From contig CAWUID010000009.1 of NCBI GenBank assembly GCA_963922315.1, positions 1-56,858 of the forward strand: 56,858 nucleotides of DNA, in the 5' to 3' direction. The position numbers were made by a program, and so were the translations under genes. This DNA comes from JAHDBG01 sp963922315. GTDB lineage: Bacteria > Pseudomonadota > Gammaproteobacteria > Chromatiales > Chromatiaceae. The notes beneath the pieces are model-generated. The model was not told the origin of the DNA. It saw only the letters and a program-made list of their open reading frames with translations, and did no database searches. Below, piece by piece: positions 15,018-24,051 of this stretch. How positions within the stretch are numbered: position 1 is the stretch's first letter; each line of letters opens with the position of its first letter.

Positions 15018-15938
15018 ATGAAGCAAAGAGTTAAAATAAATTTTAAAGACTTCTGGCATGCTGATAACAAGAGGAATATAAGACAAAACAGTATTTTTCA
15101 ATTGCTCTCAAAAAAATTTGACCTGGTTCTATCTGATAAGCCGGACTTTTTAATATATTCGTGTTTTGGAAAAAAGTTCTTAAAATATAAATGTGTAAGA
15201 GTGTTTTATACTGGTGAAAACGTCAGGCCAAACTTTAATGAATGCGATTATGCGTTCAGCTTTGACTATCCGGTAACTGAAAAAAACTACAGATTGCCTA
15301 TTTACAGATTATATCTGCAAGATTTTGAGCAATTGAAAAATAGACACACAGATGATGCTAATACTGTAATAAAAAAAAGATTCTGTAACTTTTTGTATTC
15401 CAATGTCACCGCGACTGAGAGAATAGACTTCTTCCAAAAACTAAATCAATATAAAAAAGTCGACTCTGGTGGCAAAGTACTCAACAATCTTGGCTATTTT
15501 GTCAATAACAAGCATGAGTTTCTACAGCACTATAAATTTACAATTGCTTTCGAAAACACTTCCTACCCCGGCTACACAACTGAAAAAATCTTACATCCGT
15601 TGATAGCAAACAGTATTCCTATTTATTGGGGTAATCCTCTGATCGCAAAAGACTTTAACCCGAAAGCTTTTGTGAACTGCCATGAATATGAAAACTTCGA
15701 ACAGGTTATTGATAAAGTAATTGAAATTGACAATGACGATGATTTATACCATGCATACTTGAAAGAACCGGTTTTCCCCGATAATATTGAAAACCAATAT
15801 GTCAACGAGTGTAATATCTTTCGCAGATTTGAGAGTATCTTCTCGCTAAAAAATAATGATCTGGTTGCAAGTAACACTGACATACTTAAATACCATTACT
15901 ACTCCGCGAAAAAGTTGATATCCTTTTTCCGACACTAG
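15018..15938 (+). CDS. GT10-family alpha-1,3/4-fucosyltransferase
   Basis: A 306-residue glycosyltransferase. The diagnostic GT10 donor-binding motif is present at about 175-205 (FENTSYPGYTTEKILHPL, then NSIPIYWGNP). An N-terminal part with RVFYTGENVRPNFNECDYAFSFD is also typical. GT10 enzymes transfer fucose from GDP-fucose to GlcNAc in surface glycans. The gene is markedly AT-rich, with many AAA/AAT/ATA codons, unlike lon or clpB nearby, and stands alone without other glycan genes, so horizontal acquisition is likely. The acceptor glycan cannot be deduced. There is no signal peptide; it is presumably cytoplasmic. Confidence 0.88.
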   Translation: MKQRVKINFKDFWHADNKRNIRQNSIFQLLSKKFDLVLSDKPDFLIYSCFGKKFLKYKCVRVFYTGENVRPNFNECDYAFSFDYPVTEKNYRLPIYRLYLQDFEQLKNRHTDDANTVIKKRFCNFLYSNVTATERIDFFQKLNQYKKVDSGGKVLNNLGYFVNNKHEFLQHYKFTIAFENTSYPGYTTEKILHPLIANSIPIYWGNPLIAKDFNPKAFVNCHEYENFEQVIDKVIEIDNDDDLYHAYLKEPVFPDNIENQYVNECNIFRRFESIFSLKNNDLVASNTDILKYHYYSAKKLISFFRH

Positions 15939-16110
15939 TTGTCTTTAGCCTGAAAATAGAGTAAAGCATTGGCTAAAAAGATATTCATCAGAAAATTCAA
16001 CACAGTTTCAGCAATCTCATTATCAGAAAACTTTCTTAATTCGGATTGATGATCATCAGTGCAAATAGCAGATTGCGTCCTTTTTGTATTAACTGGGTAG
16101 TGTCTTTAAT
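15939..16110 (-). pseudogene. Possible decayed coding fragment, unidentified
   Basis: On the - strand a reading frame runs into a stop at 15939-15941 and ends FLANALLYFQAKDN. It has no start codon and is closed upstream by a stop. An overlapping short frame starts MKVIKDTTQLIQKGRNLLF and soon stops. The two frames together look like a broken small gene joined to the repeat at 16156. I do not recognise the family, and it could be chance. Confidence 0.3.
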
Positions 16111-16482
16111 CACTTTCATAGTTTGATTCCGGCCTTTTCCCTAGCTGACTGTGCTGCAACTCGTCGCAATAGAACGATTGTTACTCCTCATTGCCCCTTG
16201 CCAGCAAAAAAAATGACTCGAAATCATTGCCACTCAGTTAATTGAGAATGTCCTCTAGGACTTCACATAAATATCCCGTTGGCTAAAACCAATAGAATGT
16301 TTCTTGGGATCATTTCGCCGAACAGCAAAGAATATAATCCCTTCTTCTCTGATCGTGAGCGAGATTTGATACTTCACTCATAATGCAAACCTGACTATGA
16401 TTTTAACCACATCGCTTGCCTGTAATGGCACCGAAGCAAAACCAGATGCAATCAGAAAAAACCACTTGAGAGAGGTTAAACG
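16111..16482. other. Intergenic region before the large lipoprotein
   Basis: It holds the left copy of the inverted repeat (16156-16210) and otherwise no open frame or hairpin I can support. The ribosome site GAGAGAGG lies about 10 bases before the lipoprotein ATG at 16483. Confidence 0.45.
16156..16210 (-). repeat. Inverted repeat, left copy
   Basis: Matches the reverse complement of 20035-20094. AACTCGTCGCAATAGAAC is 17 of 18 identical, ACTCCTCAT is identical, and the CCTTG block is partly conserved. The two copies bracket the 1165-codon lipoprotein gene. It may be a dispersed repeat or an insertion-sequence remnant; no transposase is seen. Confidence 0.65.
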
Positions 16483-19400
16483 ATGAAGACCCACATCAGC
16501 TTTTCCGTTTTAAAGTATTTTGCTCTGGCTCTTTTAATTCTTTCTGGTTGTACAATAGAAGAAGAGCAGAAGGAGCCTTATTTTTCTATTTCTGGTCAAA
16601 TCTCAGACGTACTGATGACTGAAAAAGCCAAACAAATTCAGCTAATGGCAGTTTCTGGAAAAGTTTTGGCGTCCAGCGAAATCGCCGCTGATGGTACTTT
16701 TTCGATAGATAGTCAGATCAGGCCAAAGCCTGGTTATATTCTGAAAGCAGACACCGGATTTGGTGAGCCAATATATGCTGCTTATGTCTACACAGGTCCA
16801 ACCAGAGATCAAGTTAACCTGACGCCTGTAACGATGCTTGTCCATCAGTTAACTCAGCGGCACCCAGATACCTCACTGAGTTGGGCCCAACGTCAACGAC
16901 ATGGTGTGAAGCTGCTTGATCATATCGGCATGGCGTCGAGTAAAGAATGGTCTCATCCAGAACTGCAGAGTATGGATTGGAATGCAATATCGGGCTACAT
17001 CACTCGTGAGAAAATGGACCTGAATAGTTGGTCTCAGATTGTGGCAGATGACATGCTGGAGAAAGATGCTGCGCTTAGTGCTGTAAACATGCAAGGTTTT
17101 CCTTTAGCACATGGCGGTTTGCTTTTTGCAAAATTAGAGTCAGCAGGAAATGTAGAGCGCATCGAAGTAATTCCCGGTAATCAATATGCCATCCCTTTTG
17201 TTATGCAAGCCCGGGACACTGAGTCAGAATATAAATTTGAACTTACTAACCATGCGCGTGACGTAACATCGTTGAGTATCGAAGATAAAACGATAGTCTA
17301 CGATGTTTCTGAAAATGCAGAGCCAGATAAAGACTTATCATTCCACTTCAGCATTGTTAACACAGAAAATGGCTATGGCCGTTCAATATCTGTGCCAGTA
17401 GAAGTCATGGAAATAGGTAAAAAATATACTATTGCGGAAAAAAAATTCGATATGGGATACGGCGATTATCTGACTGATCCTGATACTGGGATCATGGCCG
17501 GTTCGCCGTCTTTCGACCTAGTGGGTGTGACAAATGATCCTCAGCTCATAGATAGAGAGAGGCATATGAGCCTCTCAAAATCTGTCGACGAAAACGGTCG
17601 AATTTACTATAGTGCTTTCGCGCAACAGCAAAGAGCGGTGGGAGAAATAACACTACCGCCTTATATTACCCTGCCCGCAAAACATTCTGATGGTCTTTTA
17701 CCATATATTGTATCCAAAGCATCTTCCGACGACGAAGTTAACCCTCAGATCAGAAAGACATGGTTTGGTTATTATGCAAAACTTAGATATCCTGAAGATA
17801 ACAAAAGTACTATACTAATAAATAAAATTTTAACAAATAAAGGATGCCCATTCTCATATGACACTTTTGAAATAGAATGCTACTGGCAATCCTCTTCCGT
17901 GCTGGAGTCTGACTGCGCTGAAGGTAACAGCTGTGCAGGTTCTACACCAGTGTTATTAGTTCATGGATACGACAGAGAAGAAGTCACCCGTAAACTATCA
18001 TGGGATAGTGAAGTACCAATGGGCGGAGGAAAAAAAGTCTGGGGTAATTTTCCCGAATTATTACGAAATAGCGGCTATGCGGTATATGAGTTTCGCTGGA
18101 GAACAAATGCATCTTTAAGCGACATGGCCAGAAACCTGGCTGACGCTATTAAGATAATTAGTGAAGAAACAAACAAAAAAACTCATATCATCGCCCATAA
18201 TATTGGTGGCATTTTAGCCAGGCTGTATCTGCAGAGCTCAGTTGGTAACATCCCGAATGCTGGTGAACCTTTATTTGAAAATAATAGATTATTCAAAGGA
18301 CTTTTTATACCAATACATAAATCTAATCATAATTCAGTGCTTCCTATGCCAGGTCCATCAAGAGGAGGTAGTCACATAGATGATCAGGTTTTTAAAGAAT
18401 ATTCGCCGGCCTATGTGTATGCGGATGATGTTCAATCCCTGGTAACACTGGGTACAGATTACAGGCTCTTGCACGAAGACTTGCGGAACTGTTCACACAT
18501 GTTTTGTGCTCAGATGTCTTACACATATAATGAGTTAAGTGATTATCGTCTGGACGAAGTAACAGAATCCATTCCTTCGGAATGGTATAAGCTTAACCAT
18601 CAGCACAAATACTTTATGGTTCCTCCTTTCAGAGAAAGGATAAGAGTCCCATGGCACAAAAATGGCAGGAATGATGTTTGGATTACGACACCGGAAGATA
18701 AGTTTGAAGACAGATATATAGGTACTAACTGGCGAGATCGCACTCATCGGTCCTTGGCACAAGAAACTCTGGAGAATATTGTGCTGCTTTATCAGGACTG
18801 GTGGAAACCTCAAGATCTGCGCGAATATTATTATCTTTCACCCCAAAATATACTATCCTTCTTTGGTCTTCCCATACTGGGATATAGTATTAACCAGCTC
18901 GGTATAGATAGAATCCTTACAGATTATCGGGACTTGCCAGTAGATGTACTGGCACTTATCTATCTGAATGATTCTGCAATAGAGACCTATTATGATGGAG
19001 TGATACCCAAAGGCGAAGAAGCTGCTCGTACTACGTATAAGTTTCAGCGTTTCTATCACAAGAAAATGCCATTAGAATGGTTCAGAGACCAAGTCGAAAT
19101 AGTTGATGATTATGATAACTCATTTGATGAAGAAGGGCCCTTCTACACAGATCCATGTTTTTCCAGCTCAAATGACAAAAAGGTTTGCGAAAAACCATTG
19201 TTCGACAATCGAATAAAGCCACCCTTCGGATCAACCCTGTTTAGCCACATAAGAGGTTGGTTAGATGACTCTGATCCAATAGTCGGTCGGCCCAAAACGG
19301 ATATCAGAGTCCATGTCAAAGACATTACGACCGGTTTGCCGATCGAAAATGTCGTCGTCGTAGCAGATGTTAACTACAGAGTTTCCGGATCAGATAGAAC

Positions 19401-19980
19401 TGATGCAGATGGTGGAGCTATTATAGAAGCTGATTTTTATCCTGACGTTGTTTATCATATCACAGCGACTGCACCTGGCTACATTCCTTATCGATTTGAT
19501 AACCGGTACGTGACCGAATCCGACTCATCAATATCCAATGATAATTTCGGCGAGATATTACTTACACCTCGTGGTACACCACCAACATCCACCTTGGATG
19601 TAAACGATTTCTTGTTGCTACCACCGGGCGAATACTCCAATGTCAGAGAGCCTTTTATAACCTCTTACCTAACCAGAAATGGTATGCCTTTGTATATGAT
19701 CTCATTTCATCAGGAAACTCTCAGGAGAGTCCCTCCAAAGAGGATATTGGAAAATTTAATGCCAGGTCAGTATGAAGTTATCAGTACCAGAGAAATTTAT
19801 TATACAAGTCATGCATCAATGATCGATCCAAACAATATGTCCTATATAGGATATCTTCCTCGCATAGACTTTAGAGAAAAAATCGAGAGTGACAGAAGAG
19901 ACGCCACTGAAGATACCAAATTGCTGATCAAGATGGAAACATTAAACGTATTGCCTCAGAAAAAGCCATTTAATCAATGA
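16483..19980 (+). CDS. Large lipoprotein with degenerate lipase-like alpha/beta-hydrolase domain
   Basis: 1165 residues. The N-terminus ends in lipobox LILSGC (Cys23) with TIEEEQ after it, so a lipid-anchored, probably outer-membrane protein. Residues ~30-330 look like beta-rich domains. A lipase/PGAP1-like fold is recognisable at about 490-600: LLVHGYDREE with His494, and the nucleophile elbow THIIAHNIGGILARLYLQ. The elbow is normally GHSxGG; here codon 573 is AAT (Asn) instead of Ser, so classical hydrolase activity is not expected. Residues ~940-1015 resemble a carboxypeptidase-regulatory-like beta domain (DVNYRVSGSDRTDADGGA). AT-rich and bracketed by inverted repeats. The function is unknown. 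Confidence 0.7.
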   Translation: MKTHISFSVLKYFALALLILSGCTIEEEQKEPYFSISGQISDVLMTEKAKQIQLMAVSGKVLASSEIAADGTFSIDSQIRPKPGYILKADTGFGEPIYAAYVYTGPTRDQVNLTPVTMLVHQLTQRHPDTSLSWAQRQRHGVKLLDHIGMASSKEWSHPELQSMDWNAISGYITREKMDLNSWSQIVADDMLEKDAALSAVNMQGFPLAHGGLLFAKLESAGNVERIEVIPGNQYAIPFVMQARDTESEYKFELTNHARDVTSLSIEDKTIVYDVSENAEPDKDLSFHFSIVNTENGYGRSISVPVEVMEIGKKYTIAEKKFDMGYGDYLTDPDTGIMAGSPSFDLVGVTNDPQLIDRERHMSLSKSVDENGRIYYSAFAQQQRAVGEITLPPYITLPAKHSDGLLPYIVSKASSDDEVNPQIRKTWFGYYAKLRYPEDNKSTILINKILTNKGCPFSYDTFEIECYWQSSSVLESDCAEGNSCAGSTPVLLVHGYDREEVTRKLSWDSEVPMGGGKKVWGNFPELLRNSGYAVYEFRWRTNASLSDMARNLADAIKIISEETNKKTHIIAHNIGGILARLYLQSSVGNIPNAGEPLFENNRLFKGLFIPIHKSNHNSVLPMPGPSRGGSHIDDQVFKEYSPAYVYADDVQSLVTLGTDYRLLHEDLRNCSHMFCAQMSYTYNELSDYRLDEVTESIPSEWYKLNHQHKYFMVPPFRERIRVPWHKNGRNDVWITTPEDKFEDRYIGTNWRDRTHRSLAQETLENIVLLYQDWWKPQDLREYYYLSPQNILSFFGLPILGYSINQLGIDRILTDYRDLPVDVLALIYLNDSAIETYYDGVIPKGEEAARTTYKFQRFYHKKMPLEWFRDQVEIVDDYDNSFDEEGPFYTDPCFSSSNDKKVCEKPLFDNRIKPPFGSTLFSHIRGWLDDSDPIVGRPKTDIRVHVKDITTGLPIENVVVVADVNYRVSGSDRTDADGGAIIEADFYPDVVYHITATAPGYIPYRFDNRYVTESDSSISNDNFGEILLTPRGTPPTSTLDVNDFLLLPPGEYSNVREPFITSYLTRNGMPLYMISFHQETLRRVPPKRILENLMPGQYEVISTREIYYTSHASMIDPNNMSYIGYLPRIDFREKIESDRRDATEDTKLLIKMETLNVLPQKKPFNQ

Positions 19981-20034
19981 GCTGAATATTGCCTGACTCA
20001 AGCATTTAACTGGAGAGTGTTTTTAATCAGCTGA

Positions 20035-20094
20035 TTTTATGATGACAAGGCGCGATGAGGAGTATAGCTGTTCTATTGCGACAAGTTATAATGC
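20035..20094 (+). repeat. Inverted repeat, right copy
   Basis: Reverse-complement counterpart of 16156-16210, directly after the lipoprotein stop. It contains GATGAGGAGTATAGC and TTCTATTGCGACAAG. Confidence 0.65.
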
Positions 20095-20152
20095 AATCAA
20101 CCCGGAAAATAGCTAAAACCAAGCCTTGAAGCTGATTGAAAATATTCCCTGG

Positions 20153-21118
20153 TCAAGTGACAACACTATTTTTTGCATGCTTTTTTAGCTGATTGTAGGC
20201 CTTTATCTCTTCTGCATAAATGTGGGAAACTGTGTTTTCAGCCATTTTATGACAACTATGATCTAAACGGACCTTATGGTTTGACACAAACGTTGCATTG
20301 CCTTGCAGGCAGACCTTTTTCTCATCCGGAAAAACCGCGCAACATACCATACCGCCTTGGTTATAAACTGTGATGTTATGTCCGGCCTGGCATATATCAT
20401 ATTTAACGCTGCAAAAACTGGCGGCTGACATTGCCGTGCCGCATGCTTCTGTGATCCCTGCGCCGCGTTCATAAGTCACAACAAATAATGTCTCTTTATC
20501 CAATACCCTGACAAAGCTGACATTCACTCCACGCGGAAAACGCGGTGTGTTGTTGGCACTTTGTCCGATACGCTGTAACTGATTGGTATCCCATCGTGGG
20601 ACAAACGCAATCAGGTGTGGGTTGGGAATGCTCAATGCTGTAAAACGTAGTGTGTCAGATAATTCCGGAATGAGTTCATTGCAGTGAGTATTTTGTGCGG
20701 TTTCCATGGGCAGACTCCCAGTCTCCAGTGAAACCGGGCCAATATCAGCTGCATAGGTTGTAATGCCTGGGAAGAGAGGTTCAGTCTGACTGACTGATAA
20801 TGGCGAGCATCCTGTTTCGACTGATATTTTTGTTTTGTTCAGAGTCTCCGCTGCATAACGGCCTGCGCAACGTAAACCATTACCGCACATCTCTGCTTCT
20901 GTGCCATCCGGATTAAACATCCGCATTGCGCAATCTGCTATTGTGCTTTCTTGATAAAACAAAACGCCATCAGCATCGAGGCCGGATTGAGGATGACACA
21001 ATGTGCGGCTAATGACCGCTCGCTGTTGTTCAGCAATGATTGGATTTTTCTCATTATGTTCATCAAGTAATAAGAACGTATTGCCCGAACCATGACATTT
21101 CAGTAAATTAAGCTTCAT
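20153..21118 (-). CDS. dapF: Diaminopimelate epimerase, divergent
   Basis: 321 residues (usual DapF about 275). It interconverts LL- and meso-diaminopimelate for lysine and peptidoglycan. The two catalytic cysteines are present: Cys78 in AEMCGNGLRCAG and Cys226 in GAGITEACGTAMSA. The N-terminus MKLNLLKCHGSGNTFLL differs from the KMHGLGNDF signature of standard gammaproteobacterial DapF, and there is a ~40-residue polar C-terminal extension. The start overlaps the rlpA stop by 4 bp (ATGA), placing it last in rodA-mltB-rlpA-dapF. A second, canonical dapF may exist elsewhere. Confidence 0.85.
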   Translation of the reverse strand: MKLNLLKCHGSGNTFLLLDEHNEKNPIIAEQQRAVISRTLCHPQSGLDADGVLFYQESTIADCAMRMFNPDGTEAEMCGNGLRCAGRYAAETLNKTKISVETGCSPLSVSQTEPLFPGITTYAADIGPVSLETGSLPMETAQNTHCNELIPELSDTLRFTALSIPNPHLIAFVPRWDTNQLQRIGQSANNTPRFPRGVNVSFVRVLDKETLFVVTYERGAGITEACGTAMSAASFCSVKYDICQAGHNITVYNQGGMVCCAVFPDEKKVCLQGNATFVSNHKVRLDHSCHKMAENTVSHIYAEEIKAYNQLKKHAKNSVVT

Positions 21119-21942
21119 CGGATAGCCAACCTGACTTGTGCATCGCTGATGCCGTGTTGTGTGAGTTGTTCTGCAATTTGTTCTGCTTTACTAACTTGTG
21201 GTAAGGGCCCGGTCTCTACTCTATGAATCTGATTGTTTGCTGTACTTACAATGCGAATTGGCCAGTTCAGGTGGTTTTGCAGTCTTTGTTGCAAGCGTTG
21301 TGCATTGTCATAGTGACGGAAAGCGCCGACTTGCAGATAAACGACGACGTTTTTTTCCTCAGGGGCTGGAGGTAATGCATGAGGCGTGTGTTTAACTGAT
21401 GTATCCGGGGTAATAGCACGAATTTCGACGCTTCCGGTACCATGTTGCAGAATACCCAGTTTGTAAGCTGCAGCATAAGACAAGTCAATGATTCTGTTGC
21501 CATGAAAAGGACCACGGTCATTCACACGCACGATGATCTGGCGTTCATTATCAAGGTTTGTCACTGAAACATAGCTAGGTAGTGGTAAACGTTTATGTGC
21601 TGCCGTCATGGCATACATATCGTAGATTTCACCAGTAGCAGTGGGTCGCCCATGAAATTTGCGCCCGTACCAGGATGCTTCTCCTCGCTGTACAAAGCCT
21701 TGGTTACTGCTCAGTGGGTGATAAGTTTGGCCATGAATAGTATACGGTTTTTGATTTGCTGGACGGTGTGGGCTGAAACGCGGGGTGGGATTGTCGATGC
21801 GATCCAGTTGCACTGAGTCTGGTATATGGCCGGGAGGGCCATCTCGTTCGACCTGGCTACTGCAGCTGGTCAGTACAAGGAAGCTGCTGATACCGAATAA
21901 AAAGGTGTTAGTCAGATAAGTAATGTTCACGGATAGACTCAC
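21115..21942 (-). CDS. rlpA: Septal-ring lytic transglycosylase RlpA (lipoprotein)
   Basis: 275 residues. Signal peptide with lipobox VLTSCSS (Cys27). A double-psi beta-barrel domain has GEASWYGRKFHGRPTATGE and VRVNDRGPFHGNRIIDLS. A C-terminal SPOR domain (about 200-275, VVYLQVGAFRHYDNAQRLQQ) binds denuded glycan at the septum. RlpA cleaves peptide-free glycan strands during daughter-cell separation. The start codon is GTG at 21942 (another in-frame GTG at 21930), overlapping the end of mltB by about 35 bp. Confidence 0.94.
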   Translation of the reverse strand: MSLSVNITYLTNTFLFGISSFLVLTSCSSQVERDGPPGHIPDSVQLDRIDNPTPRFSPHRPANQKPYTIHGQTYHPLSSNQGFVQRGEASWYGRKFHGRPTATGEIYDMYAMTAAHKRLPLPSYVSVTNLDNERQIIVRVNDRGPFHGNRIIDLSYAAAYKLGILQHGTGSVEIRAITPDTSVKHTPHALPPAPEEKNVVVYLQVGAFRHYDNAQRLQQRLQNHLNWPIRIVSTANNQIHRVETGPLPQVSKAEQIAEQLTQHGISDAQVRLAIR

Positions 21943-22882
21943 TCAGTTGATAGACAGCCATGGCATATAGTGGACTGTGGTTATAGCGGGTAATGGCATA
22001 AAAGTTGGGGAGTCCCAGCCAGTATTCTGCCTGATCGTCTGTTCTCATTGTCAGCAGACTGGCCGTTTGTTGCGCATCCACAGTATCAGGTATCCGGATG
22101 CCACTGGCACGTAGTTCGGCAATAGTGGTATGGGGTTTGTAGCCAGCTTGTAGCACTTTGGCATGTTTGTCTGGATTAACGTTCTGGATGGGTAGGGTCA
22201 CAGCCTGATCTGGCTGCCAGTGATGTTTGGCTAAGTAGTGTGCAACACTCCCGATCACATCAGCTGATGTGTGCCAGATATCCCGTTTACCATCGCCATC
22301 AAAATCAATGGCAAAGTGTTGATAACTTGAGGGGATGAATTGTGGTTGTCCCATTGCACCGGCGTAAGATCCTCGTGGTTTGTGTGGATCCAGTTGTTCG
22401 GTTCGAGCCAGACGTAGAAAGTGATTCAGTTCGCCACGAAAAAATTTACCCCGACGTGGATGATGAAAGCCCAGAGTCGCCAGTGCTTTCAAGACGGAGT
22501 GTTTGCCGGTATTCTGCCCGTAATTGGTTTCGATACCCAGAATAGCGACGATAATCTGTGCTGGTACGCCATAGGTAGTTTCGGCACGTTGCAGTAAGGC
22601 TTGGTGTTTCTGCCAGTAGGCTACGCCCTTCTGGATACGTGATTCGGTGAGGAAAATGCGCTGGTAACGTCCCCAGTCCAGACGTTTTTCGGCGGCCTTG
22701 CTCATTTTGTCCAGCACGGGCGGTTGAATATCGGCTTCATCCAGTAGTTGACGCAATGCTTCAGCGTTAAAGCCGTGTTGCTGCACCATATCCTGAATAA
22801 AGGTTTCTTGTAATTGTGCTGCGTCCTGTGCCTGCAGTGCCAGGCTGAGCGTCAGTAAAAGAGCGCCAAGTAGTATCTGCAT
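21908..22882 (-). CDS. mltB: Membrane-bound lytic murein transglycosylase B
   Basis: 324 residues. A signal peptide MQILLGALLLTLSLALQAQ is present. The catalytic Glu118 is in VAILGIETNYGQNTG. The segments AGAMGQPQFIPSSYQHFAID and DGDGKRDIWHTSADVIGS are family hallmarks. It cleaves the MurNAc-GlcNAc bond to give 1,6-anhydroMurNAc ends. I see no lipobox cysteine, so it is probably a soluble periplasmic form (SltB-like). It starts 4 bp after the rodA stop and overlaps rlpA. Confidence 0.95.
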   Translation of the reverse strand: MQILLGALLLTLSLALQAQDAAQLQETFIQDMVQQHGFNAEALRQLLDEADIQPPVLDKMSKAAEKRLDWGRYQRIFLTESRIQKGVAYWQKHQALLQRAETTYGVPAQIIVAILGIETNYGQNTGKHSVLKALATLGFHHPRRGKFFRGELNHFLRLARTEQLDPHKPRGSYAGAMGQPQFIPSSYQHFAIDFDGDGKRDIWHTSADVIGSVAHYLAKHHWQPDQAVTLPIQNVNPDKHAKVLQAGYKPHTTIAELRASGIRIPDTVDAQQTASLLTMRTDDQAEYWLGLPNFYAITRYNHSPLYAMAVYQLSESIREHYLSD

Positions 22883-22886
22883 GTTG

Positions 22887-24029
22887 TTATCCGGGTAAAA
22901 GCTTACGGTGTGTGTGTATGGACATGAGAATGCCGAATGCTGCCATCAGGGTGATCAGTGATGTGCCACCATAGCTGATCAGGGGCAGCGGTACGCCAAC
23001 GATGGGTAACAGCCCGCTGACCATGCCGGTATTCACGTATAAGTAGACGAAAAATACGAGGATGAGTGCACCACCTAACAGACGACTGAAATTATCCTGC
23101 GCCTGATGAGCAATGTACAGCCCACGCAGGATGATGGTCAGGTATAAACATAAAATGCCTGCGATGCCCAGTAAGCCCAGTTCTTCAGCCAAAACGGCAA
23201 AGATAAAATCTGTATGGCGTTCAGGCAGAAAATGTAGCTGAGACTGGGTGCCTTGAAATAAGCCTTTGCCATACAGGCCGCCGGAGCCGATCGCAATTTT
23301 GGATTGAATGATGTGATAGCCGGCACCCAGCGGGTCTTGCTCCGGACTCAGAAATGTTAGTACGCGCTGGCGCTGATAATCATGCATACCCAGCCAGAGT
23401 AGCGGCGCAGTAACAGCGGCCAGGCCGAACAGGCTGAAGATGAGGCGCCAACTGATGCCGGCCAGGAATAAAACAAATATCCCTGCGCTGGCAACCAGCA
23501 GGGCGGTACCCAGGTCCGGCTGTTGTGCAATCAATATGACAGGTACGGCAATCAAGCCACTTGCGATCATCAGGTGTTTGCCTGAGGGTGGCAGTGGATG
23601 GCGTGCAAGCAGAGTAGCAATCATCAGCGGTACAGCCAGTTTCGCGGATTCGGCAGGCTGGAAACGAAAGCCACCGATATTAAGCCAGCGTTGCGCGCCT
23701 TTGCCAGTTTCCCCCAGGAATAACACGGCGACCAACAAGATCAGACTGAAGATATAGACACTGATCCCCCAGCGCTGCCAGGAGGCAGGCGAAATCTGTG
23801 CGAACCAGATCAAAACACCACAGGCTAAGCCGAAGTGCGTCATCTGACGTTCCAGCCTGATGGTGTGTCCACCGTCGGCTGAATACAATAAGACGAATCC
23901 TGATGCGGCCAGTAACAGGATGCCGCACAGCAAGGGTAGATCCAGATGCCAGTGGCTTAACAAGTCTACCCGACGGCGATACGATGGCGTTGTGTCTAAC
24001 TGGAACAGATGTTGCGGGATTTTTGGCAT
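22887..24029 (-). CDS. rodA: Peptidoglycan glycosyltransferase RodA
   Basis: A 380-residue SEDS-family membrane protein that polymerises lateral-wall peptidoglycan. About ten hydrophobic segments are visible. Characteristic stretches include QPDLGTALLVASAGIFVLFLAG, ERHTDFIFAVLAEELGLLG and the C-terminal VGVPLPLISYGGTSL. It heads the rodA-mltB-rlpA-dapF cluster. Its usual upstream partner, the class B PBP2 gene (mrdA), is not next to it; a pilV-like gene is there instead. Confidence 0.96.
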   Translation of the reverse strand: MPKIPQHLFQLDTTPSYRRRVDLLSHWHLDLPLLCGILLLAASGFVLLYSADGGHTIRLERQMTHFGLACGVLIWFAQISPASWQRWGISVYIFSLILLVAVLFLGETGKGAQRWLNIGGFRFQPAESAKLAVPLMIATLLARHPLPPSGKHLMIASGLIAVPVILIAQQPDLGTALLVASAGIFVLFLAGISWRLIFSLFGLAAVTAPLLWLGMHDYQRQRVLTFLSPEQDPLGAGYHIIQSKIAIGSGGLYGKGLFQGTQSQLHFLPERHTDFIFAVLAEELGLLGIAGILCLYLTIILRGLYIAHQAQDNFSRLLGGALILVFFVYLYVNTGMVSGLLPIVGVPLPLISYGGTSLITLMAAFGILMSIHTHRKLLPG

Positions 24030-24051
24030 GTGGTCTGTTGGTGAGTTTCCC

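Noticed and set aside
20075..20094. GCGACAAGTTATAAT resembling the 3' end of the CRISPR repeat
   Set aside because: 13 of 15 bases match, but it is part of the inverted repeat 20035-20094 and has no spacer structure; likely chance.
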